Below, in pieces: positions 42,183-51,217 of a stretch of DNA of 64,000 nucleotides. The notes under the pieces were generated by a model, which had not been told where the DNA came from, made no database searches, and saw nothing but the letters and a program-made list of their open reading frames with translations. A program made the translations under genes and the position numbers. Location: assembly GCA_039818945.1 (NCBI GenBank), contig JBCBSZ010000022.1:3234-67233 (forward strand). Reading direction: 5' to 3'. Source of the stretch: JBCBSZ01 sp039818945. GTDB taxonomy: Bacteria; Actinomycetota; Acidimicrobiia; Acidimicrobiales; Poriferisodalaceae. Position 1 is the first letter of the stretch; the number at the start of each line of letters is the position of its first letter.

Positions 42183-43208
42183 TCAGCCTCGGCGGACGGC
42201 CAGTGGGGTCCGCCCGGTCCAACGCTTGAAGGCACGCTGGAAGGCGCTCTGATCGGAGAACCCGCAGAGGAAGGCGATGTCGACGAGCGAGCGGTCGGTG
42301 GTCGTCAACAGCGCGGTGGCGACGCTCTGGCGGACCTCCACGACGAGGTCCTGATAGCGGAGGTGCTCGTCGCCGAGCCGACGGTGGAGGGTCCGCTCGC
42401 TCATGCCGAGGCGTCGGGCGACGACACGCATCGGCGGGACTCCGTCGGCGAGCCCGTTGGCGATGACGTGCCGCACTCGGGCCTCGATGCCACGCTCGGC
42501 GAGCGCCGTGCTGAGCTGACCCTCGAGCTGGTCGATCAGGAACTCCGAGAGCGCTTCGTCACCGAGTCGGGTCGGCGTGTCGAGGAACGCGGCGTCGAGG
42601 TGCAACGCGTCGAGCTCGGCGCCGTAGCTGATCGAGCAACCGAAGAACTCCCGCCCTGCGGCGGAGGCCGAGGGCGCCCGGTGGGTGAACGAGACCGAGG
42701 TCGGTGTCGGTGACACCCCGTCGGCCACGACCTGGCGGCAGACGGTGAGGATCGCTCCGAGCGCCGCCTCGTTGGCGATGCGGACGCCGAGGCGGTGGGC
42801 GGGTCGCCCGAGGAGGACGAACGCCGCACCACCGCGGCCGTCGGGTCGGAGCTCGTACTGGACGGTGTCGCCCTGCAGGGCGATGTAGCGCACGGTTCGT
42901 TCGAGCGCCCGCCGGAGATCGACCGCGGTCTTGAACGCCAGCCCGGACGCCCCGTACCCGTCGATGTGGATCGAGGACGCGTAGCGGAACTGCAACGAGT
43001 CGTCGCCGTCTCCGACGATCCGTTCGATGACCGCCCAAAACGCCTCGTCGTCGACCAGATCGGGTGCCGCCGGCCCGGCGTCGAGGCCGACGTGGGCGAG
43101 CAGCTCCGGTCGGTCCTCGCGATCGGAGGCGGCGATCATCGCCCGCACGGCGATCGACGAGATCATCGGCATGACCGCGCCGAGGCTACGCGGCCGCATC
43201 GCCGCCAC
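42183..43208 (-). CDS. AraC-family regulator with arabinose-binding-like N-domain
   Basis: A 341-aa regulator. The N-terminal ligand domain is of the OruR/ArgR type (DDEAFWAVIERIVGDG, SIHIDGYGASGLAFKTAVDLRRALE). The two helix-turn-helix motifs are at the C-terminus (PPMRVVARRLGMSERTLHRRLG and SLVDIAFLCGFSDQSAFQRAFKRWTGRTPL). GTG 43208 directly follows the stop of the upstream gene; ATG 43199 is an alternative. The likely target is the SDR/DUF1772 pair downstream (inference). Confidence 0.9.
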   Translation of the reverse strand: MAAMRPRSLGAVMPMISSIAVRAMIAASDREDRPELLAHVGLDAGPAAPDLVDDEAFWAVIERIVGDGDDSLQFRYASSIHIDGYGASGLAFKTAVDLRRALERTVRYIALQGDTVQYELRPDGRGGAAFVLLGRPAHRLGVRIANEAALGAILTVCRQVVADGVSPTPTSVSFTHRAPSASAAGREFFGCSISYGAELDALHLDAAFLDTPTRLGDEALSEFLIDQLEGQLSTALAERGIEARVRHVIANGLADGVPPMRVVARRLGMSERTLHRRLGDEHLRYQDLVVEVRQSVATALLTTTDRSLVDIAFLCGFSDQSAFQRAFKRWTGRTPLAVRRG

Positions 43209-43847
43209 TCAGTCCCGGACGTCGACCGGCCGGAACGGGACCTCGGTCGTGAGGTGCGAGACGAGGATCTTCAGGAACAGCAGCGGCGTGAACCACGCCA
43301 TGCCCGCATCGACCACATCAGCGGCGACCAGTTCGCTCACCGGCACGGCGGCAGCCGCGAGCAGCAGGGCGATGGAGCGCTGGAGGTACAGCGGGACCGA
43401 CAGCACGACGTACGAGGTCGCCAGCAGCAGCCCGTAGGTCGCTGCGAAGTAGGCGACCGGCTCGTCGGTGAAGATCGCCGCCACGATCCCGATCTGCGTG
43501 GCGTGCAGGGCGACGAAGCCGAGGTGGGATCGGAGCCCCTCGGCGGGCCGGTGGTACCAGCGCTTCGCCGCTGATGTCGCGTTGGTGACGATTCCCCCGG
43601 CGATGTCGACGGCGAGGATCGCGGCGACGGCGATCTGCCACGCAGCGACGTCCTCGCCGCGTTCGCGGACGACGAGCGCCATCGTCAGTCCGCCGAGCAG
43701 CGCAACGCCGATCACCTGGAGGCGGTTCTCGGCCCGGGTGGCGCCCGGACCGGCGAAGCGGTCCCAGAGGCCGCGCGGACCCGACCGGGGCGGCGGCGGA
43801 TCCCAGGCGACGGTCATGGTGGCATCGGAGCGGTGGGTGGTGGCCAC
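43209..43847 (-). CDS. Membrane protein of unknown function
   Basis: A 212-aa protein with about five hydrophobic segments (LQVIGVALLGGLTMALVV, WQIAVAAILAVDIAGGIV, LGFVALHATQIGIVAAIF, FAATYGLLLATSYVVLS, and LLLAAAAVPVSELVA). The HRPAEGLRSHLGF loop between segments is distinctive. GTG 43847 is chosen because an ideal GAGGAGG lies 8 nt upstream; longer frames run back through a palindromic non-coding region. It abuts the AraC gene with no gap, so they are co-transcribed. Confidence 0.75.
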   Translation of the reverse strand: MATTHRSDATMTVAWDPPPPRSGPRGLWDRFAGPGATRAENRLQVIGVALLGGLTMALVVRERGEDVAAWQIAVAAILAVDIAGGIVTNATSAAKRWYHRPAEGLRSHLGFVALHATQIGIVAAIFTDEPVAYFAATYGLLLATSYVVLSVPLYLQRSIALLLAAAAVPVSELVAADVVDAGMAWFTPLLFLKILVSHLTTEVPFRPVDVRD

Positions 43848-43930
43848 AACAGGTGCCTCCTCGGGGGGTTCGGGTACGGCCCCACGATCCGGTCCGGCTG
43901 GGTGAGCGGTCGTCACCTGCGGGGCGCCGT

Positions 43931-43942
43931 TCACCCGGGTGA
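43931..43942. promoter_or_regulatory. Palindrome TCACCCGGGTGA, site B
   Basis: The same perfect 12-bp palindrome as at 40824 and 47281, placed in the 173-bp gap between the divergent membrane-protein gene (start 43847) and serine hydrolase gene (start 44021). Confidence 0.6.
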
Positions 43943-44020
43943 GGTCGGGCACCGGGCGATCCCGACTCACACGCCTCGGAGGGACGGTGGTCGTCATCGC
44001 TCGACCACCGAGGAGTCCTC

Positions 44021-45106
44021 GTGACCACCCAACACCGCACCACCCCGTCCTTCGATCGAGGGGAGCTGAGCCGGCGCATCCGGCGCGTGACCGAGCGCAC
44101 GAACCGGGATCGTCGCGTCCCCGGTGTGGTGCTCGGGGTCGCGACCGACGACGGCGACCTCGCCGTCCTCGACTCCGCCGGGGAGGCATCGCCCGGCGAC
44201 CGGTACATCATCGCCAGTGTCTCCAAGCTCTTCACGACGGCGATCGTGCGCCAGCTCGTCGACGAGCGCCGCCTCCGTCTCGACGACCGGGTGGTCGATG
44301 TCGTGCCCGGCCTCGACCTCCACGGGCTGCACCGACACGGTGGTGTCGACCGGACCGCCGAGCTTCGGGTGCGCCACCTGCTCGACCAGACCTCGGGCCT
44401 CGCCGACTACTTCGACGGCGGGGTCCAGGCGGAGCTGCGGGCGGGTGGGGATCGGGCGTACTCGATCACCGACGTCGTCGGGATCGCCCGGTCCAACGGT
44501 GCCGAGTTCCCGCCGGGCGACCGGATGGGCCGGCGTGCGGCCTACTCCGACACGAACTTCCTGCTCCTGACCGCGATCATCGAGGCCGTGACCGGCAGGT
44601 CGTTCCCCACCGCCGTGGCAGAGCGGATCACCGGACCGCTCGGCCTGACCGACACCACCGTCTTCACCGGCACCGACCTCGACGGAGTCCTGGCGGTCCA
44701 CGAAGGGTCCCGTGCGCTGTCGTTCCCGCTGGCCCTCGCCTCGGAACAGGGCGCGGGAGGCATCATCTCCACCCTCCACGACCAGCTCCGCTTCAGCCGG
44801 GCGTTCCACACCGGGGAGCTCTTCGAGCCGCGAGACCAGGGTGCGTTCACGTGGAACCGGGTCTTCCCGTTCGTCGACTACGGCGCCGGCACGATGCGCT
44901 ACCAGCTGCCCCGCTGGATGAGCGGCCGACGGGCGTTCCCGGAGCTCATCGGCCACTCCGGTGTGACCGGTTCGTTCCTCTTCCACTCCGCTGAGCTCGG
45001 CCTCCACCTGGCGGGCACGGTCAACCAGGGTGACGCTCCGGCTCGCCCCTACCGTCTGCTGCCTCGTCTCGTCGCTGCGGTCCGGCGGGCTCAGAGCAGG
45101 CCGTGA
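44021..45106 (+). CDS. Serine hydrolase (beta-lactamase/class C-like)
   Basis: A 361-aa penicillin-binding-fold hydrolase with the SxxK motif in IIASVSKLFTTAIVRQL, the YxN motif in AAYSDTNFLLL, and HSG in LIGHSGVTGSFLF in place of KTG. The LLDQTSGLADYF block is typical of family S12. There is no clear signal peptide, so an intracellular esterase or peptidase is possible. GTG 44021 follows GAGGAG by 5 nt. The 3' end overlaps the convergent LuxR gene by 16 bp. Confidence 0.87.
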   Translation: MTTQHRTTPSFDRGELSRRIRRVTERTNRDRRVPGVVLGVATDDGDLAVLDSAGEASPGDRYIIASVSKLFTTAIVRQLVDERRLRLDDRVVDVVPGLDLHGLHRHGGVDRTAELRVRHLLDQTSGLADYFDGGVQAELRAGGDRAYSITDVVGIARSNGAEFPPGDRMGRRAAYSDTNFLLLTAIIEAVTGRSFPTAVAERITGPLGLTDTTVFTGTDLDGVLAVHEGSRALSFPLALASEQGAGGIISTLHDQLRFSRAFHTGELFEPRDQGAFTWNRVFPFVDYGAGTMRYQLPRWMSGRRAFPELIGHSGVTGSFLFHSAELGLHLAGTVNQGDAPARPYRLLPRLVAAVRRAQSRP

Positions 45107-47256
45107 TCGCGGGCGGTCTGCACGGCGGCCTGGCGGCTGTCGACGCCCAGCTTGCGGTAGATCGCCTTGCAGTGCGTCTTCACCGTGTTCAACGAGACGT
45201 AGAGCTCACCGGCGATCTCGCGCTGTGAGAGCTTCGACGGTAGATAGCGCAGGACCGAGAGCTCACGCTCGCTGATCTCTTCCACCAGGCCCTCGGCGAG
45301 GGGACGGTCGGCGCGGCCGTGCCGTGCCTCGACCTGGCGGAGGTACCGACCGGCGATGCCCGGGTCGACGCACCGATCGACGATCGCCCGTGCCTCGGAC
45401 AGCAGGCTCTCGGCATCGGGATGGCTGCGGACGAAGGCGACGTCGGCAGCGCTGGCCAAGGCGTAGGTGAGCATCACGTTCTCGGGTGCGCGGCGGGCGA
45501 GCTGGACGCCGCGCAGTGCCGCGACCATCGCCTCGTCGGAGTCCGTGGTCGCGCGAGCGATCACGCTGTGGGCGAGCGCCATTTGGGGTGCCTCGCTGAT
45601 GCGGTGCTCGTCGGCGAACGTGATCGAGGAGCGGGCGAGGTCCCGAGCGGCGGCGAGACGACCGACCTCGATCTCGGCAATCGCTTCGAAGATGGGGGTG
45701 ACGGCGGCGACGAAGTGGTCGGGGTGAGCGGCCGCCATCTCCTTGGCGGTGTCGAGGAACGGCCGCGCCTCGTCGAAGCGGCCAGCCCAGACCCGGACCC
45801 CGCCGAGCACCATCGGACCTCCCGGATCCTGGATCGGCAACGTTGGTCCTTGCACGATCGCCAGGCCGGCGGCGACGTCGCCCTTGGCGAGCTGGATCAT
45901 CGCCGACAGCGACTGGATGAGGTCGGCGTTGGCGCCCTCGATGTCCAAGCTCGTCGCCGTGGCGAGCGACGTCTCGGCCTCGAAGAAACGGCCCGTCACG
46001 AACGACACCCACCCGTGGACGATGGCGAGTCCGCCGTGTCGGTCGACGAGGTCGCCGAGACGGTCCAGGTAGCGCTTGACGGTGTAGGTCCGGCCGACGT
46101 TGAGCAGCTCCGTCGCGTGGTTGGTCACCAGATCGGCGGCTTCGACGCGGCGGTCCGCAGCCAGATAGTGCTCGACGGCGTCGAGCAGCTCGCCGGATGC
46201 CTCGCACCAACGGCCGGCGGCAGCGTGCAGCTCGGCGCGGCGCTCCGGCGCCCGTTGCTCCAGCTCGTCGCGAAGCACATCTCGCAGCAGGTGGTGGAAG
46301 CGAAACCACGTCCCGGTGCGGTCGAGCGCGATCACCAGCTGATTGGTGCCGGCCAGTGATCGCAGCCAGGTGGTGCCGTCGTCCCGCCCGGTGACCTCGT
46401 CGATCAGCGGTCCGGACATGCGCTCGAGGATCGAGACGTCGAGCAATCGGTCTCGCTCGTCGTCCTCGAGCGAGTCCAGGAACTCCTCGCTGAGGTAGTC
46501 GGCGACGAGCTGGTCGTCACCGTGGAACGACGAGACGAAGCCGTCGATGTCGTCGCTGTTGCGCAGTGACAGCCCGGCCAGGACGAGACCGGCAGCCCAC
46601 CCCTCGGTGCGCTGCCGAAGGCGGTCGACGGATTCGACGTCCAGACCGACCGTGTCGGCGTCGAGCAGCCAGGCCGCCTCATCGGCGTCGAAGCGGAGAT
46701 CTTCGGCGCGCAGCTCGGTGAGCTGGTCCCGGACCCGCAGCCGCCCCAGACGAAACGGCGGATCGACGCGAGTGGACAGCACCACCGCCAGGTTCGCCGG
46801 TCGGAGCGTCGCGAGCTGTTCGACGCTGGCGTGCACGTCCGGGTTGGAGATCAGGTGGTAGTCGTCGATGACCAGCGCCACGTGCTCGTCGACGGCATCG
46901 ATCTCGTTGACGGTTGCGCCGACGATCGCCCTGGGACCATCGCCGGCTACAGCGGCGACGGCACCGGGCAGCGTCGGGACGGCCTCGCCGAGTGCGGCTG
47001 CGACGTAGGACCAGAAGCGTTGTGGATCATCGTCGCCCTCGTCGATCTGGAGCCAGCCAAAACGGCGCTCACCTGCGGCGAGCCAGCCGTTGACCAGCGT
47101 CGACTTCCCAGCTCCCGCCGGAGCGCTCACCAGCAGGACACCGCGACCGGCGTCGACCGACCGGTCGATCTGTTCGATGAGTCGCCTCCGACTCAGATAG
47201 CGGACCGGTGGGCGGGGCGCGGCGACCTTGGTCGACGTGACGGGCCGGGGGGCCAT
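45091..47256 (-). CDS. MalT-like LuxR regulator (large ATP-binding), paralogue 1
   Basis: A 721-aa regulator. The N-terminal NTPase has Walker A SAPAGAGKSTLVNGW near residue 45 and Walker B VALVIDDYHLI. The WAAGLVLAGLSLR block and TPR-like repeats (residues 330-640) follow. The LuxR helix-turn-helix (RYLPSKLSQREIAGELYVSL then NTVKTHCKAIYRKLGVD) ends the protein. ATG 47256 is 6 nt after TAGATT, and the palindrome at 47281-47292 covers the -35 region, suggesting autoregulation. It is a paralogue of the gene at 51904. Confidence 0.9.
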   Translation of the reverse strand: MAPRPVTSTKVAAPRPPVRYLSRRRLIEQIDRSVDAGRGVLLVSAPAGAGKSTLVNGWLAAGERRFGWLQIDEGDDDPQRFWSYVAAALGEAVPTLPGAVAAVAGDGPRAIVGATVNEIDAVDEHVALVIDDYHLISNPDVHASVEQLATLRPANLAVVLSTRVDPPFRLGRLRVRDQLTELRAEDLRFDADEAAWLLDADTVGLDVESVDRLRQRTEGWAAGLVLAGLSLRNSDDIDGFVSSFHGDDQLVADYLSEEFLDSLEDDERDRLLDVSILERMSGPLIDEVTGRDDGTTWLRSLAGTNQLVIALDRTGTWFRFHHLLRDVLRDELEQRAPERRAELHAAAGRWCEASGELLDAVEHYLAADRRVEAADLVTNHATELLNVGRTYTVKRYLDRLGDLVDRHGGLAIVHGWVSFVTGRFFEAETSLATATSLDIEGANADLIQSLSAMIQLAKGDVAAGLAIVQGPTLPIQDPGGPMVLGGVRVWAGRFDEARPFLDTAKEMAAAHPDHFVAAVTPIFEAIAEIEVGRLAAARDLARSSITFADEHRISEAPQMALAHSVIARATTDSDEAMVAALRGVQLARRAPENVMLTYALASAADVAFVRSHPDAESLLSEARAIVDRCVDPGIAGRYLRQVEARHGRADRPLAEGLVEEISERELSVLRYLPSKLSQREIAGELYVSLNTVKTHCKAIYRKLGVDSRQAAVQTARDHGLL

Positions 47257-47280
47257 CCGAGGAATCTACGGGACGTGGAC

Positions 47281-47292
47281 TCACCCGGGTGA
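47281..47292. promoter_or_regulatory. Palindrome TCACCCGGGTGA, site C, over the LuxR -35 region
   Basis: The 12-bp palindrome lies 12 bp upstream of the -10 TAGATT (47263-47268, minus strand) of the MalT-like gene. Confidence 0.6.
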
Positions 47293-47344
47293 GCCGGCCG
47301 GGGGAGCGAGGTCGACTCACCCCGATCGGGCGGAGAGTCGGGCC

Positions 47345-47590
47345 ATGACCAACCCGACCCGCTACGAGATCGAGCTCCGTGGCCGAGCCGGCGATCGCAT
47401 CCTGCGCCCGGTCCTCGACGAGTTCCGGGTCGAGCTCACCGACGCGGGCACGACCCGCCTCATCGGAGCGATCCGCGACCCGGCCCACCTCCACGGACTC
47501 CTCACCCACTTCACCGCCATGAACGTCGAGCTCGTCTCCGTACGACCACTCGACACCGACCCCCACCACCAGGAAGGAACCCCGTCATGA
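47345..47590 (+). CDS. Small hypothetical protein
   Basis: An 81-aa protein (YEIELRGRAGDRILRPVLDE, FRVELTDAGTTRLIGAIRDP, AHLHGLLTHFTAMNVELVSV). The strand-helix-strand pattern and the DPAHLHGLL block resemble small regulatory-type domains found in front of membrane proteins. The function is unknown. GGAGAG precedes the ATG by 8 nt. The stop overlaps the next ATG (ATGA). Confidence 0.72.
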   Translation: MTNPTRYEIELRGRAGDRILRPVLDEFRVELTDAGTTRLIGAIRDPAHLHGLLTHFTAMNVELVSVRPLDTDPHHQEGTPS

Positions 47591-48279
47591 CCTCCACCAC
47601 CCGATCCCGTACCGACGCCCGGCCAGGCCGCCTCGAGCGCCTCGGCGGCATCTCGGCGCTGGTCGCCGCCGGGACGTTCGCGTACGGCATCGCCCTGTTC
47701 GCCACCTCGTTGGCCGACTACACCGATCCCGATGCCAGCCCAGCCGAGTTGGTCGACTTCCTCGTCGGCCACCAGGGCACCCTGCTGGCCTGGTACCTCG
47801 GCATCTTCATCGTGTTCGGCGCGGCCCTGGTGCCCTTCGCCATGGCGCTGCGGGCCCGGCTCGCCGAGCGCGCGCCGCTGCTCGCCGACGCCGGAGCGGT
47901 CTTCGCCGTCATCTGGGTCGGCTTGATGTTCGCCACCGGCATGGTCTCCAACATCGGCATCGAGGTCGTCGCCGACCTCGCCGAGACCGATCCCGATCAG
48001 GCGGTCGCCGTGTGGTCCTCGATCGACGCCGTCACCAACGGACTCGGTGGCGGCAACGAGCTCGTCGGCGGGATCTGGATCCTGCTCGTCTCGCTCGCCG
48101 GACTCACCACCGCCCTGTTGCCCCGGTGGCTCAACGTCGTCGGCATCGTGACCGCCGTCGCCGGCGTGCTCACCGTCATCCCGGCCTTCGAGGCGATCGA
48201 GATGGTCTTCGGTCTCGGCTCGATCGTCTGGTTCATCGGCGCCGGCCTCACGCTGGTGCGCGACGAGGTCCCGGCGTGA
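47587..48279 (+). CDS. DUF4386-like membrane protein
   Basis: A 230-aa protein with six hydrophobic segments (ISALVAAGTFAYGIALFATS, LLAWYLGIFIVFGAALVPF, AVFAVIWVGLMFATGMVSNI, ELVGGIWILLVSLAGLTTAL, WLNVVGIVTAVAGVLTVI, and FGLGSIVWFIGAGLTLV). RLGGISALVAAG and WLGxxG-like blocks match the DUF4386 family. It is in the middle of a three-gene operon with overlaps on both sides. Confidence 0.82.
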   Translation: MTSTTRSRTDARPGRLERLGGISALVAAGTFAYGIALFATSLADYTDPDASPAELVDFLVGHQGTLLAWYLGIFIVFGAALVPFAMALRARLAERAPLLADAGAVFAVIWVGLMFATGMVSNIGIEVVADLAETDPDQAVAVWSSIDAVTNGLGGGNELVGGIWILLVSLAGLTTALLPRWLNVVGIVTAVAGVLTVIPAFEAIEMVFGLGSIVWFIGAGLTLVRDEVPA

Positions 48280-49304
48280 CCGGGCCGGTCGACGCACTCC
48301 TGGCTCCGCTGGGCGGCGCCCGGGAGGAGCTGAACGTCCTGCCCACCGTGGTCGACGACCCCGAGCTCCCCCGGCTCGAGGTCAACGGGACCATCCTCCA
48401 CCACCACGCTCACGGCGACGAGGGGGCGCCGGTGATCGTCGTCCTCCACGGTGGACCCGGCGGCGACCACCGCTCGCTCCTCGGCCTGGCCGCCCTGGCC
48501 GACGAGCACCGGGTCGTGTTCTTCGACCAGCGGGGGGCCGGCCTCTCGGCCCGAGTCCCCGCCGCGGAGCTGACTGCTGGAACGGCCCTGGCCGATCTCG
48601 ACGCCGTCATCGACCACCACAGCCCCGATCGGCCCGTCGTCCTGATCGGCCACTCCTGGGGCGCCATCCTCGCCGCGGGGTACCTCCGGCACCGGCCGGA
48701 CCGGGTCGATGCGGCCGTCCTGGCCGAGCCCGGCTACCTCGATCGCTCCGGGTACGACACCTGGAAGCGCCGATCCGATCGGATCCTGTCGGGCTGGTCC
48801 TACCTCCGGGTGGCCGTTGGCGCCGGCCTGGCCGCCCGGCGGGTCGACGGACCCGACGACCACGCGGCCGGCGACTTCTTGGTCGGGCGGCGCATCCTGC
48901 CCTACTTCACCGATCACCCGGACAACCCGTATCACCGACCCGGTCGGCCCTACGAGGCCCCGTCGTGGCGATGGGGCCGAACCGCGGGTGAGGCGCTCGC
49001 CGGCGAGACCTTCGGTGGGGACGACCCTGCCGGGTGGACGTTCCCGGGCCCGGTGCTGTTCCTCGCCGGCGCCGAGGACACCTGGCTCGGCGTGGACCTC
49101 CAACGCCACCATGCCCGGCGATACGCCGACGCCCGGGTCGCCGTGGTGCCCGACGCCGCCCACGACGTGTTCTGGGACCACCCCGCCGCCACGCTCGCCG
49201 AGATCCGATCGTTCCTCGCGACGGAGCGCCACCACGAAGAGACCGGCGTCGAGCACCTGGCCGCGCCCTGCTCCACCCGCGATCGCTGCGCTCGGGGTGG
49301 CTGA
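48276..49304 (+). CDS. Alpha/beta hydrolase (proline iminopeptidase-like)
   Basis: A 342-aa hydrolase with the oxyanion HGGPGGDHRSLLGL, VVFFDQRGAGLS, nucleophile elbow VVLIGHSWGAILAAGYL, Asp in FLAGAEDTWLGV and His in VPDAAHDVFWDHP. These are the marks of the S33 peptidase/epoxide-hydrolase group. The GTG start overlaps the previous stop (GTGA). It completes the operon 47345-49304. Confidence 0.9.
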   Translation: MTGPVDALLAPLGGAREELNVLPTVVDDPELPRLEVNGTILHHHAHGDEGAPVIVVLHGGPGGDHRSLLGLAALADEHRVVFFDQRGAGLSARVPAAELTAGTALADLDAVIDHHSPDRPVVLIGHSWGAILAAGYLRHRPDRVDAAVLAEPGYLDRSGYDTWKRRSDRILSGWSYLRVAVGAGLAARRVDGPDDHAAGDFLVGRRILPYFTDHPDNPYHRPGRPYEAPSWRWGRTAGEALAGETFGGDDPAGWTFPGPVLFLAGAEDTWLGVDLQRHHARRYADARVAVVPDAAHDVFWDHPAATLAEIRSFLATERHHEETGVEHLAAPCSTRDRCARGG

Positions 49305-49393
49305 GCGGAGAACCAACCGGTTGGTCGATGTGCCGGGCGTACCGGTCGCTCACAGTGGGAGCCATCGCAGACCACGACCGAATCGAGCTCCCG

Positions 49394-49882
49394 ATGCCCC
49401 ACCTCGACCGCCTCCTGACCTGGGCCCTCGGCCTGTTCCTCCTCTCCGCTGGCGCCGCCAAGTTCACGACCGGCCACGTCTTCCAGTACATCGAGCACCG
49501 GTCGGGAGTCGACCTCTTCCATCCCTACGTCAACCACCTCACCGGCACCGCTGAAGTCGTCGCCGGCGCCCTGATCCTCATTCCACGGACTCGACTGTTC
49601 GGCGGCCTGCTCGCCTCCGGGGTGCTGGTCGGAGCCGTCGGGTTCCATCTCTCGCCGTGGCTCGGGATCTCGATCCCCACCGGTCTGGTCGACGGGGCTG
49701 CGGCGCCGTGGGGAGCGGAGGACTTCACGACATCGACGACATCGGTCACCTTCGTGCTGGCGGTCGTCACCGCCGCACGTGCCCTGCGCATCGTTCGCAC
49801 CGAGGTCCGGCAGCGCCAGCACGCCCGGGCGGAGTCCTCGACGGTCGACGCCGCGACCCTCGCCGCCGGCGCCGTGCGATGA
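49394..49882 (+). CDS. DoxX-like membrane protein
   Basis: A 162-aa protein with four hydrophobic segments: LLTWALGLFLLSAGAAKF, LTGTAEVVAGALILIP, LFGGLLASGVLVGAVGF and SVTFVLAVVTAARALRI. AAKFTTGHVFQYIEHRSGVD and the TAEVVAGALIL block are typical of DoxX/DUF417-like proteins. The ATG at 49394 directly precedes the first hydrophobic segment; an upstream ATG at 49328 would add 22 residues. No strong ribosome site is visible. Confidence 0.75.
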   Translation: MPHLDRLLTWALGLFLLSAGAAKFTTGHVFQYIEHRSGVDLFHPYVNHLTGTAEVVAGALILIPRTRLFGGLLASGVLVGAVGFHLSPWLGISIPTGLVDGAAAPWGAEDFTTSTTSVTFVLAVVTAARALRIVRTEVRQRQHARAESSTVDAATLAAGAVR

Positions 49883-50023
49883 CGGCCGTCGTCATGAGCG
49901 GCGTGCGCACGCGCAGCGGCGCCACCCGGGCGAGCGCGTCGGGTTCTGGCAGGCCACCACGATGCTCACGGTCTTCGCAGCGTGCGTCGGCATCGCCGCT
50001 GCTACCGCGGCAGTATCGTTCCG

Positions 50024-51217
50024 ATGGAACAGCGAGGGGTGAGCGCACAGCTCGAGGACGAAGCCGGTCTCCCCACACTGCTGCCCCTCGCACGGGCGTG
50101 GGCGGTCGCCGGCGCACTCGTCTACGGCATCGCCCTCTCGCTCGTCTACGAGGTCTCCGCAGACGATCCGCTCGCCGTCGCCGCCACGGTGCTGCCGATC
50201 GTGCTCGGGGCCACCATGGCGGTGGCGTTCGCCGCCCCACTGCTCCGCTGGTCCCGGCGAGTCCAGCTCGCCGCGACCGTGCTCAGCGCCGCCTGTTGGT
50301 CGGTGCTGATGTTCGCTGACGCGGACTGGTCGATCCTCACGTTCGCCCTCTACTCGCTGTGCTTCGCCCTCGGGCGACGACGAGGAGTTGCTGGGGCCGC
50401 GACGCTCAGCGTCGTCTGGTCGGCGGCGATCATCGGTGACGGCGATGCCGGATGGGTCCTCACCGGTCCGATCGCAGCGCTCGCCGTCGGGGCGGCCGTC
50501 TCACTCACCCTCTGGGGCGTCGCCGACCAGAACGCCACACAGGCCAGGTTGATCGCCGAGCTCGAGGCGGCGCAGCACGATCTCGCCATCGCGGAACGGG
50601 AGAAGGGCGTGCTCGAGGAACGAGCCCGCTTCGCCGGCGAGATCCACGACACGCTCGCCCAGGGGTTCACCTCGATCGTGCTGCTCAGCAGGACAGCGCT
50701 ACGCACCGAGCAGTGGGACGAGCACGTCGCCGCCATCGAGGCGACCGCACAGGAGAACCTCCATGCCGCACGGCGGCTCGTCGCCGCGATCGGACCCGTC
50801 GAGCTCGACCACGCATCACTTCCCGATGCGCTCCAGCGCCAGATCGACACGACACTCGATGCCGGCACGACCGGGAGCCTGAGGGTCACCGGCACTCCTC
50901 GCCCGCTGGGCGGCGCCGCTGAGGTGGCCCTGCTCCGCGCCGCCCAGGAGGCGCTGCTCAACGTGCGCAACCACGCCGGGGCCTCCGAAGTACACGTGAC
51001 GTTGAGCTACGTCGGCGACGCCGTCGCGCTCGACGTCCAGGACGATGGCGTCGGTCTCGTGGAAGGAGCGGTGACCGATCGCGGCTCGCTCACCGGAGGC
51101 CAGGGCCTGAGCGCGCTCGGTCACCGGGTGGAGTCGCTCGGAGGCGAGCTCAGCATCGAAGCCAGGGCGGGGAACGGGACCGTGCTGTCGGTGCTGTTGC
51201 CGGTGGCCGCATCATGA
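50024..51217 (+). CDS. Sensor histidine kinase (NarL/DesK-type, HisKA_3)
   Basis: A 397-aa kinase. Residues 20-150 contain about six hydrophobic segments forming a membrane sensor, followed by a coiled linker (ARLIAELEAAQHDLAIAER). The phospho-acceptor helix is ARFAGEIHDTLAQGFTSIVLL (His). The ATPase has LLRAAQEALLNVRNHAGAS, VQDDGVG and GGQGLSALGHRVESLGGEL. It partners the response regulator whose ATG overlaps its stop. ATG 50024 is chosen; GTG 50039 is possible. TATCGT lies only 4 nt before the ATG. Confidence 0.9.
   Translation: MEQRGVSAQLEDEAGLPTLLPLARAWAVAGALVYGIALSLVYEVSADDPLAVAATVLPIVLGATMAVAFAAPLLRWSRRVQLAATVLSAACWSVLMFADADWSILTFALYSLCFALGRRRGVAGAATLSVVWSAAIIGDGDAGWVLTGPIAALAVGAAVSLTLWGVADQNATQARLIAELEAAQHDLAIAEREKGVLEERARFAGEIHDTLAQGFTSIVLLSRTALRTEQWDEHVAAIEATAQENLHAARRLVAAIGPVELDHASLPDALQRQIDTTLDAGTTGSLRVTGTPRPLGGAAEVALLRAAQEALLNVRNHAGASEVHVTLSYVGDAVALDVQDDGVGLVEGAVTDRGSLTGGQGLSALGHRVESLGGELSIEARAGNGTVLSVLLPVAAS

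Noticed and set aside
49779..50042. Small membrane-protein-like frame before the histidine kinase
   Set aside because: A hydrophobic stretch (MLTVFAACVGIAAATAAV) is visible, but the only usable start leaves 26 residues and most of the frame overlaps the DoxX-like gene.
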